Assembly: GCF_000715075.1 (NCBI RefSeq)
Contig: NC_134102.1
Coordinates: 112,108,001-112,172,000, forward strand
Source: Nicotiana tabacum
Lineage: Eukaryota; Streptophyta; Magnoliopsida; Solanales; Solanaceae
Direction of reading: 5' to 3'
DNA: 64,000 nt
Below are positions 25,950-35,600 of this stretch, piece after piece (the stretch's first letter is position 1; each line of letters starts with the position of its first letter). The notes under the pieces are model-generated. The model was not told where the DNA came from. It saw only the letters and a program-made list of their open reading frames with translations, and ran no database searches. The translations under genes and the position numbers were made by a program.

Positions 25950-26913
25950 CGTATAAACCTTTCCCAGTGACAACTCAAAATATGGTAAGGGCTATCCCAC
26001 GTTGGACCTAGCTTTCCCATGTTGAGCTCCCGGGTATTTTGTGTTACTTTTCTTAGAACCAACTCTCCTACTTTGAAAAAACGGAAGTTGGCTCTCCGAT
26101 TGTAATATCGCTCCATCCTCTGATTTTGAGTTGCCATTCTTACATGCGCCAAGTCCTCCCTCGAGCAGTTCCAAGTTGATTAGCATTGCTTCATCGTTTG
26201 ATTCTTCGTTTGTCTGAGAATATCTCAAAGTGGGTTCGTCCACTTCAACTGGGATTAGGGCTTCAACACTGTACACGAGGGAAAAAGGAGTTTCTCCTGT
26301 ACTTGATTTGGTCGTTGTTCGGTAGGCTCATAAGACTCCAGGCAACTCTTCGGGCCATTTGCTTTTTGTTGTTTCTAACCTTTTCTTAATGTTTTGAATG
26401 ATCAATTTGTTTGTTGACTCTGCTTGACCGTTTGCGCTCGGATGATAAGGTGAGGATATGATTCTCTTTATTTTCAGGTCTTCGAAGAACCTTGTAACTT
26501 TTGCACCGATAAACTGTGGCCCATTGTCGCATGCTATTTCTTTTGGTATTCTGAACCTGCAAATTATATTTTCCCACAGGAAATCGACCACTTCGCGTTC
26601 TCCGATTTTCTGATAAGAACCTTCTTCCACCCATTTAGAAAAATAATCAGTCAAAATTAAAAGAAACCTTACCTTTCAGGGAGTCGGTGGCAGCGGTCCG
26701 ACGATGTTCATCCCCTATTTTATGAATGGCCATGGGAACAGAACCGAATGCAAGGGTTCTGCTGGTTGATGTACTAGTGATGCGTAGCATTGACACTTAT
26801 CACATTTTCGTACGAAATCTTTGGTGTCTTATTTCATGCGAGGCCATTAATATCCTGCCCGTACCAATTTCAGCACCAAAGATTCTGCGCCGGAGTGATT
26901 GGCGCATATCCCT
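25950..26913 (-). pseudogene. Tat-type Ty3/gypsy integrase, copy 2 (truncated, dead)
   Basis: A 108-codon frame (26654-26328) holds TDYFSKWVEEGSY, ACDNGPQFIGAK and NGQAESTNK, so the three catalytic acidic residues of the DDE core are readable. It stops at 26328-26330 in place of the Trp of WAYRTT, the same nonsense change as in copy 1. The C-terminal region continues in broken frames down to about 25950 ([34 protein letters not shown]). The N-terminal side ends near 26913 at a GICANHSGA-like H2C2 segment, where non-coding flank begins. Confidence 0.85.
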
Positions 26914-27942
26914 CACAAAACTTCAAATTCTTTTCAATTAAAATGCATATCCAAACAAAATTTCAACTTTTAAAAACTATTTTTTATCTCATCTTCAAAA
27001 AATTATTTTTCATGTTTTAACGATATCTATGTCTAAACACTAGCTTAGTTTGTGAAAACGTTTTTGGAATGATGTTTGACTTTATCATGAGTTTGCGTAG
27101 ACTTATTTGCGTAAGAAACAATTGACTTCTATAGAGAAATAGCGCAATTAGAACTTATGAGTATTTTAAGGTAAGTCTATGATTATTATTCAAATTCGCA
27201 CTACGTGAAAGGAGAAAATAATTGAAAAAGGTTATTTATTCTACGCGATCATTAAATCATAACACCACAATTATAAAGATCTGTTTATCGCAAATTGAAA
27301 TACCTAAGCCGTTTCTCCTCCATATACGTTGTCCATTTAATTTATTTTCTTTCGTGAGTTTTGTACACCCGTTAAGAAAGACATTTGATAGCCTTATTCT
27401 AAGTTACCCTTTCTCGCTGCATAAACTATCTCAAGTAATTAGCACTCCACTAATTGAAACAGTAAGGATATAATTGACAAAAAGGAGTAATAAATGACTG
27501 AAAATTTCATAGTAATTTAAGTTTCAATATAACACTAAACACAGCTAATTTAATTATTATCTTAACATGAGTCAAATAAGATGCCTAATTTAAGTTTGAG
27601 AAAATAGATTCGATAATAGTTGTTTGCCAGAACATACGCCTGCAGCAAGTATATATACTTGAAGTCATTATCCTCTGCTTGAACTCTACATATATAGTAG
27701 TTGAGTAATTTCAAAAGAAAAAAAATCTTTTAAATCTAAACTAAGAATAGTCAATCCAATAAAAAAAAAAAAGAAAAAAAAGAATAGTCAATCCTGGACA
27801 TAGACATAGCAAGAGCAAAGAACGCAGAATTTAAGGGCAACAACTATAACAATACAGTATCATTATGGACCGAGTCTAAAAGCTTTTTCTGGGCATTAGC
27901 TATCTTTGGTATATATCCAAAAAACTCGTTGCGTATAATTGG
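26914..27942. other. Non-coding flank of the duplicated unit, copy 2
   Basis: AT-rich sequence matching 12863-13970, with no supported gene. It lacks the MITE-like segment that copy 1 has at about 13730-13930 and has its own sequence at about 27795-27875. Confidence 0.55.
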
Positions 27943-27953
27943 AAGTCAATCTT

Positions 27954-28153
27954 GTACCCAAGGGTGTGGCCTAGTGGTCAATGAAGTGTGTGAGAACCAT
28001 GAGGTTTAGGTTCAAATCCAAGCGGAGGCAAAAAATACTAAGTGTTTCTTCCTATCTATCCAAACTTTGATGGATATAGTTACCCGGTACCTGTTGCTGG
28101 TGGGAAGTCGACGGGTAGCTGGCCCGAACACCACGGTTATAAAATTAAAAAAA
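27954..28153 (+). mobile_element. tRNA-derived SINE, complete, with 11-bp target-site duplication
   Basis: The body begins gtacccaagggtgtggcctag. It has an A-box-like ggcctagtggtcaatga, a B-box-like ggttcaaatcc, a unique middle and a short A-rich tail. It is flanked by perfect 11-bp repeats, aagtcaatctt at 27943-27953 and 28154-28164. It resembles Solanaceae SolS-type SINEs, but I cannot assign the family. The short ORF at 28042-28326 reads through it and is not real. Confidence 0.85.
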
Positions 28154-28395
28154 AAGTCAATCTTTCAGACGCATTGATCTGGAAATCTTTGTACACATGC
28201 ATACAAGTAGCCATTCAATTCAAGGCCAGCCATCTAAATGGGAAGAGAAAAGTTAACGATTTTGCATCACCTTACCTTAACATCACTGCAATTATAAAAA
28301 AAGTGTCACAAGGATATTACTATTGACAAAATGAATCAGCCATGATGTGACTAATTAGATCGGAGAAGTGGGCAGCTGGTAATGCCGTATACAAC

Positions 28396-28645
28396 ATATT
28401 GTCAATTACTATTACGTCTAAATTTCCAAATTTGTTGGTTGACAAACAAACATGTAGGTGACTCGTCAAAATAACAGTGTAAAATAGCTGTATCTTGTCA
28501 TTTAACTTGTTACTAGTATCATGTTTGGATTGGAATCACAGTGGGTTGCTCATGATCCAGCGGCAATATGTCGTATTGGTTTAGCAGCGCAAATTAACAC
28601 AAATATCAAAAGAAAAAAAAAAAAAAAAACACAAATATCTGTGAT
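28396..28645. other. Non-coding spacer right of the duplication
   Basis: From 28396 the sequence no longer matches copy 1. It appears to be the original sequence next to the duplicated block. It includes a run of about 18 A residues near 28613-28629 and no gene. Confidence 0.5.
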
Positions 28646-28662
28646 ATAACTTAGTATGAAAA

Positions 28663-28898
28663 AAATCCTTCGGGGTTGTCCAATTGGTTTGGAGGGCGGT
28701 CATCCGTGCGGTCATGTTCATCCATACGGATGACCTGGGATTGAATCCCCCTCAATGCCTTCTGGGTTGAACCTGTCGCACATGGCTTGCCTAGTGCGGA
28801 TTACCTCCTCTATGTGGTTTGCAGGCTATTACACCAGGGAGGTAATTTACCCAGTGCGCACTAAGTGTAGCGGCTGCGGATTTTCCTCTTTAACAAAA
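28663..28898 (+). mobile_element. tRNA-derived SINE with perfect 17-bp target-site duplication
   Basis: The head has an A-box-like gtccaattggtttggagg and a B-box-like gggattgaatccc, followed by a tRNA-unrelated body ending in a short A run. The 17-bp repeats ataacttagtatgaaaa lie at 28646-28662 and 28899-28915 without mismatch, which marks both ends and suggests a fairly recent insertion. The family differs from the SINEs at 27954 and 33707. Confidence 0.88.
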
Positions 28899-29111
28899 AT
28901 AACTTAGTATGAAAATAAGTATGGTTAATTATATTATACTAATCAATAAGCAGTACTCTCTTCTTGTTTTCACGGTATAAAGGCCAAGTATATTGTGTTT
29001 TGTTCTCGAATTAAGTTATTTAATTTTGACCCCGTCGCATTGAGACCTGAAAAGTGGACATATCCGTCCCTGTCGCATAATTAAGAACGAGAGCAATGTA
29101 GCTAATCTAAC

Positions 29112-30646
29112 TTGCTAGTAGCTGAGATGAAGTGGTGTGCTAGACATATATGGGCTAATTGGAAGCAAACTTGGCCCGGTGAGAAAAGAAGGAAAAAATT
29201 ATGGCAGTGTGCAAGAGCTATATTTGAAGTTTACTTTAGCAAGAAGTTGGATGAAATGGACCAGCTGGGGGGAGATATTGTTCAAGACTTACTGAAATAC
29301 AGCAAGGAGACATGGTGTAGGGCATACTTCAAAGAACATAGTAAGTGTGATATAGTGGAAAATAACATGTGTGAGACATTCAATAGTTGGACATTGGCAG
29401 CTAGGCACAAATCAATTATTACTATGTTAGAGGAAATTAGAATCAAGTGTATGGAGAGGATGAATAGCATGAGAGAGTTTTCTGAAAAATGGGTAGGTGA
29501 TATATCACCCATGGCTGTGGAAATACTTGGAGAGAATGCTCAAAGGGCAGTAAAATGTGAAGTCAAATTTAATGGTGAAACATGGTATGAGATCCGGGAT
29601 GGGCCATATAAACTTGTTGTTGACTTTAGGATGTGTTCCTGTACTTGTAGATCATGGCAACTCAAAGGAATTCCACGTGCACATGCAATTACAACTATGC
29701 ATTATAAGAACTATGAGATTGAGCTATATGTTGACCATTGGTATAGGAAGGACACCTACCTTAAGGCATACAACAGATTCATTCAACCTTTAACTAGTAT
29801 GAATTTGTGGCCAAAAACCACACTGCCAACTATTGAGCCATCTGTTATAACTGCAATGCCAGGAAGGCCAAAGAAAAAAAGGAGAAAAGCTGCTGATGAA
29901 CCACAAAAGAAGTTTGGGAAGGGTACAAGGATAGGGAGACAAATGAGATGTTGTTTGTGCAAGACTCTTGGACATAACAAGAAAGGATGTCCATCAGCAG
30001 TAAGTATTAATGTTCTTTGTGCTCATTATTAGATGAATTCAATTACTAATATTTGCTTTGTTATGTGTATGCAGAGAAACCAAGGGGGGAGGGCTGGAAC
30101 TAGTTCAGTTGGAGGTGAAATTGCTGAAAATGCTTCATCAACAGCAGTATGTGGAAGGGCTGGAACTAGTGAAAGTGCATCAGCAGTAGCAACTTCAACT
30201 ATGGAAAGTGGCACCTTCACTCAACCAATCACTAATCTAAGCACACAACAATCAACTAATGTTGCTAGAGGTCCAAAAAGGAAGACCAATGAGCCTAGAA
30301 GAGGTGGTGCAAATACAGGGTCTAAGAGACCAAAGGCAACATGATATGGTGTGCTATTTGATTCAAGTGGCACTGTGATACAAAGGGTAAATATTTTCAC
30401 TTAATTACACAATCAACAGATATGGTTTACTAGATAATCCCTCACTCACAACCTTTTATCTTTGTGCAGTCTGGAACTACTGACAGAGTAGTACACAATC
30501 CTTCTACACTCATAAGTTCTGTCCCTACCAATATTGAACTTAGGTTCAAACACCCTAGTCTAAAGTGGAAGGGTCGAGCTGCAGTTACACAAAGGCAGCT
30601 GCAAGAACAGAGTTACAGAAGGGCAAACTCTGCTACAACCATTTAA
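29112..30646 (+). pseudogene. Mutator-like (MULE) transposase C-terminus, truncated
   Basis: The first exon (to 29999) opens at a CARHIWANWKQTW segment, so the N-terminal and most of the DDE catalytic region are missing. It continues with NMCETFNSW, a SWIM-type zinc finger (CSCTCRSWQLKGIPRAHA) and a C-terminal CCHC knuckle (CCLCKTLGHNKKGC). The usual third Cys of the SWIM pattern (GIPCxH) is Arg here. An intron at 30000-30074 (GT...AG) joins a Ser/Gly-rich exon at 30075-30344, which hits TGA. The frame would otherwise continue to a splice site at 30386/30470 and the exon 30470-30646, which ends with a KWKGRAAVTQRQLQEQS tail typical of these proteins. It cannot transpose by itself. Confidence 0.83.
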
Positions 30647-30924
30647 GCCACACCAAAGACACAATCCACACCAAGCAACCAAGCCACAACAGACATTAAT
30701 TGAAGTGATCAACTGATATTTTGAAGACTTAATGATGGATATTTTTGTTAACTGCCTATGGTAGACAATATTTTGTAAAGTTACTTCATTATTTATGTTT
30801 TTGTTGATTGCAAGGCAACTTTCTTATTTTGGATGTTTTATTAACTGCCTATACCAGGCCATGATATTAGCAGTTCCTGTACTTGTAGCCTAAACCCAGG
30901 AAATAAGAAAGTACGCTATCAATC

Positions 30925-31230
30925 CTAAACACATAACATAAGAGCTAATATTTGAACAACTACAACCGCAATTATAATAGCAACAACTCTGAATTTCGAC
31001 CTTTCTTGTGTTCTCTGACAATGGCATCGATCACTCTTCTTAATAAGACCTGCAAGAAAAGTCTTGTAGTGTTCTTCCTCAATCGCAGGATCAACCCATC
31101 GAAAAAAGCCACAACCTTCACCAATCTCATATCTTCGGCAACCTAGGAACCTTCTTCCAGGATTGGTAGGTGTTCGTGACATTTTAAGATCTGCAGCAGG
31201 TCCACAATAACACAAAGGTTCCTTCTTCAT
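30925..31230 (-). CDS. Small GRF zinc-finger protein with C-terminal membrane segment
   Basis: A single 101-codon frame. Residues 5-48 fit the GRF zinc finger: CYCG, then NPGRRFLGC and GCGFFRWVDP, with the Cys and the aromatic/Arg core present. The last 20 residues (VVAIIIAVVVVQILALMLCV) are strongly hydrophobic and would form one membrane span. Plants have many such short GRF-TM proteins, annotated as At4g04775-like, of unknown function; GRF fingers elsewhere bind single-stranded nucleic acid. The gene runs toward the MULE tail, whose stop is 279 bp away. A plausible leader with pyrimidine-rich runs precedes the ATG. It could be part of the transposon, as mudrB is in maize MuDR, or a captured host gene. 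Confidence 0.7.
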   Translation of the reverse strand: MKKEPLCYCGPAADLKMSRTPTNPGRRFLGCRRYEIGEGCGFFRWVDPAIEEEHYKTFLAGLIKKSDRCHCQRTQERSKFRVVAIIIAVVVVQILALMLCV

Positions 31231-32630
31231 TGGTGAAGGAGAAGACGCGACAGTAGTTTATTTCTTGCCGGAGAAGAAGAAAAAAATTAACTTTTAAAAG
31301 AAAAGAAGATGGTACAAATTGATGGGCAATGAAGAATCCCAACAAAAATTCATTGTTGAAGCTAACACGAGAAAGAAGAAGACATCAGATTTGGATAGAA
31401 ATCAGCTTCTATAATGTTCAACAATGGAGAATAAGGTAGAAAGAAGAAGATGATTGTTAAATAGGCCACATTATTACCGTTAGGGCTTTTTCAACTGCCC
31501 TCACGCCCCATACAGTCGTGTGAATCACGCACTAAAACCAAATATGACACATAGGATCAGGCTCGTGTCATAAGCGTTTATTATACACGGTTTGAAGGAG
31601 TGTAAGTGTTCAATTGACAAATTGTTAAGTTTGGGGACCGGCATGACAAAGTGGCTCAAGTATAAGTGCCATTTAAGCTATTCTGCCTAATTAATTTGAA
31701 AAGCACTTCTAAACAATAATTAGTGTTTGACCAAACTTTTAGATAATGCTTCTAAATGTATTTTTCTCAAAAATACTTTTCAATAAAGTGTTATTGGGGA
31801 GAAACTACTTTTTTTTTTTGCTTCTCCAAAAGTGCTTCTGCTTCTTCTTAAAAGAATTTTTTTTGTCTTCTAAAAACTGGAACACTTCAACTTTGAAAAA
31901 AAATGCTTTTGGGTTTGAAGAAGCTTGGCCAAACAGACTTATAATCTGTTACACGTCCACAACGAGAAAGGAAGACAGGTTTTTAAGGAGCTCAGTCATT
32001 TGCTAGATTCTATCCACAAGCTGATATTTAATTGTAACCTCTTATCATAAGATATAACATGACTCTAAAACAACATTGTATAAATATGACACTTCACATG
32101 TTACCGCAAAAAGAAAAGAAACTGAATATGCTCTTTTGCTGCTATAAGAACTGTACAAGTGTGTAGCTGAAAGAATGCTGGGACGAATATGGACCTTGGA
32201 TCCTTTATTCACCTTGAATCTCTATCTGCCGTTGTCCCCAGATTTGGCTGTCAAGTCAAACATGGAACAATTTTGAATTGCATCATAGGTCAATGCACAA
32301 TCGTGAACCACAGCCTACAAAATTAAATAATTCAGGATAAATTAGCGGGTAAGCTTCTAAGGAAAACTAGATTTTTCATGTTCAAATATACTCTTCAATG
32401 TTTCTACTTTCTAGTAATTTCAGCAGAACTTAATCACCAGAAAAAGAGATTTTCTAATTTGAATACCCATACTAACTCCAAAGCACACTGTTTAACTCAA
32501 ATAAGCATTTAGAGGATTCACTTGCCTCAAATTGAAAGTCAAACTGAAACATCTCGGTTCATCATGGTCCTTTTGTTAGAATGGCTAGAATTTCAATCGT
32601 TTTTTGTGACAATGATTTGCACAGTCTACT
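31231..32630. other. Non-coding region between the GRF gene and CRP1
   Basis: 31231-31500 is probably the GRF gene's 5' leader and promoter. About 31560-31680 could be the outer end of the Mutator-like element, but no matching inverted end is visible near 29000. About 31690-31945 is full of aaaagtgcttct/cttctaaaa words and cttggccaaacag, a pattern of short plant MITEs. About 32200-32630 is probably the 3' UTR and downstream sequence of CRP1. Confidence 0.4.
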
Positions 32631-32631
32631 A

Positions 32632-35600
32632 CTATTTCAACGTGGACTTCAGGTATCTCAGAGCGGATCGTAACATTGCTCTAGCTTTCCTATCTGGGGT
32701 ACATCCAGACAAAAGCATTTCTTCATAAACGGCGGGAACCTGAAAGCCAAAATATTTAGCATGATCCACACAACTAGGATGTAAGAATGCCAATCAGGTC
32801 AATCTGACAAAGACAAAAATATTAATGTACAATTCACTGCAATCCTATGCCATTTTTGCCAAGCCTGATTCTTTTGCTGCATCTAAAGATCTGAATTTTG
32901 GTTTTTAAATAAGAAAATTTAGTCATTAATATGCATAATATCACTTAAAAAGAAGATGCAAGAGACAAAATAATTATGACGCACCATACAAAAATGGAGA
33001 CTCCAACACTATAACTATAGATGAAAGACTCCGCGTAAGAAGGTTTACCCTTTCAAATTTGTCCACACGTATCAAGGCTTTCATAAGAGTGGTGTACGTA
33101 ACAACATCTGCCTTCATATGCTGCAGTTTTAGGATATGTATGTAAGTCACGAGACTATATCGTCATGAGCATGCCATGTATATATACAGAAAGGAAAAGG
33201 TGAACTCACATTTTCTTTCATATACTTCAATACAGCAAAAGCCTCAGCATCCCTCCGATCCTCACCAAATGCATTAATTAGTGAATTGAGAGCTAACAGA
33301 CTGGGCTTTAGACCATCTCCCTTCATGATCCTAAAGGCATTTACTGCTTGTTCAGACAAGCCCTGTGGACGAAGAGAAACATTTTACATATGCAATCACA
33401 AGAAAACTTGATAATGAACATAGATCTACAGAAAACTAGAACGATTAAGCTAAAGTAGGAAGGTTATGCTGCAATGCAGGCATATGACCAGTGCCTGATG
33501 GACTTAAGCAAATCTTCCTTACGGATCCCTTTTGTTTTTGGTGGTGGTGGTTTTTTTTTTTTTTAGGATCACAAGTTCCAGCAATATTCTACAAAGTCCA
33601 TACCTATTTCAAGTGTACCCACGCCTAAACCTAAATCTCAACTAGTTAGTATTACCTATATGAATAAGAATACAAAATAATAATAAATTAACTATTCATG
33701 TAAGTTTGACAAGGGTGGGTTGTTCTAGTGGTGAGCACCCTCCACTTCCAACAAAGAGGTTGTGAGTTCGAGTCACCCCAAGATCAAGGTGGGAGTTCTT
33801 GGAGGGAGGAAACCGAGGGTCTATCGGAAACAGTCTCTCTACCCCAGGGTAGGGGTAAGGTCTGCGTACAAACTACCATCCCCAGACCCTACTAGTGGGA
33901 TTACACTGGGTTGTTGTTGTTGTTGTATCTATTCATGGAAGTTATCTATATTATATTAAAAACACGAAGGCCCTCAGCGAAATATCATTCGATTTTTAAC
34001 CCTTTAAATTTTAATTTCACATTAGACAAAATAGTCATTTAATTATTTTCTTAATATTTAAGGCTTTAAAATTAAATAATTTTCTTATTAAATTTTTCCT
34101 TATTTGAACTACATAGGGATTCCTAATTTTTAGGTTTTAAAATCCATTAAGTATTTTTGAACTTATATAACTTCTTGCCTTATTTGAACTATGTAATATA
34201 ATTATAATTCCTTCCATGTTATTTTTCCTAATATTTAGGACCTTGCAAATTTGAAAACTATCACTTGACGTGGCATTGAATTTTACAATAATTTGATTCT
34301 TAAGGAATGTGTATTTTTAATGTCCTTGTATTACCTTTCAAGATAAATTTTGAAAACTATGCGTGCAACTATAAGAAAATGCCATTTCTTTTTAAAATTT
34401 AAAAAGTCTAATAAGGGTTTTTTTAAGTCCTCGAATTATGAAAACGAGTAAAAGTAAATTACATGTTGCTCCATCAAAGATAGACAGGTGACTTTTAGTT
34501 CATAAGCATGTTACTTTTTCACCTTTTTCCTTATTTTTTGATTTTCATTTAATATATATTGACAAGAGTGATATCTCCTACTAATTATGGATGAAGTTTT
34601 CGGGTTAATTTCTATTATAACAAGTAAAGTCTATTTTTATTAACTTATTAAGAAACAAACTATTAAATTTTATAACACGCAAAAATTAAATAGTTAATGT
34701 TACTCAAACCATTACTAGGATATGATTATATAGAATATTGAATTCATGATATTTATAATTTCTCAGAATTATAAAATACGCATATGCTTACTGTCATGTT
34801 TTATTAGAATATCAAAATCACGTTAAAATTCTCTCAACACTATGCATTTTTCTTAATCTTTTCAATTACTTCTTTTAAATACTTTTGATTATAAATGTTT
34901 AATTACTTTATAAATTCATAAACAAATGTTCAAATTAAGATGAAAATTCAGAAGTTTGACTTTCACATTGGAAAATCTATTGAAAATTAGATGAGATAGT
35001 ATTTCTACTTTGACTTAATTACTCTAAAACACACACAAAAAAGTCAAGTAACGATCGGTTTACTTTTTGAAAATAGACTTTCCATTGGATAATGAATTAA
35101 TATTAAAAATTGAATCAATTAAAAATAATTGTTTCTTTAATGTTGAGAACAAGAATATTTTATCATTGAAATGACTAATTAGCAAAAGAATTTAATTCAA
35201 TGTTTGTTCCTTTAATGTATTTCCAGGACATGTTGGAGACAATATAGGGAATATGCACAAAGAAACATTTGTCTATAAAGAACTATTAAGTGAAGTAATA
35301 TTACAAATAAAATCTGATTAACTTAATTTATTATTCATATGTGAAAGCTAATATCAAATCACCTTGAATTTAACTAATATAAGTCACTAAAACTGGACCA
35401 TAACTACTTGTCACATGTAAGTTATATTTTGTATCTTTTATTGTCATAATTTAACTTGTGAAATTAAAATAATAAAATTATAAAATTGAACTAAGTATTA
35501 AGTTGAATAAATTGATTGAGTTGATTGAGTATTTTTACAAGGTGAGTTTCTTCCTTTATTGAGTAATTAGCTAAATAAGATCAATAGCTAAGTTTGTTTT

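Larger units (their letters stand above)
14365..28395. repeat. Tandem duplication, copy 2
   Basis: This second unit begins exactly at the outer edge (TG) of a Tat-type LTR and ends at 28395, where similarity to copy 1 stops. Its order matches copy 1: antisense ORF, LINE, integrase, flank. The antisense ORF carries an internal deletion of about 1.1 kb, with its junction near 16825. Both copies hold the LINE at the same site and share a nonsense codon in the integrase, so the duplication came after LINE insertion and after death of the gypsy element. Confidence 0.93.

Noticed and set aside
1..28395. Novel multi-gene system in the duplicated block
   Set aside because: All coding pieces fall into known retrotransposon families (Tat gypsy, L1-type LINE) and are broken.
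28663..28750. Possible tRNA gene
   Set aside because: SINE head, bounded by a 17-bp target-site duplication.
33707..33790. tRNA-like A and B boxes that could be a tRNA gene
   Set aside because: They are the head of a TS SINE with TTG tail and target repeats; no cloverleaf acceptor stem or anticodon arm is evident.
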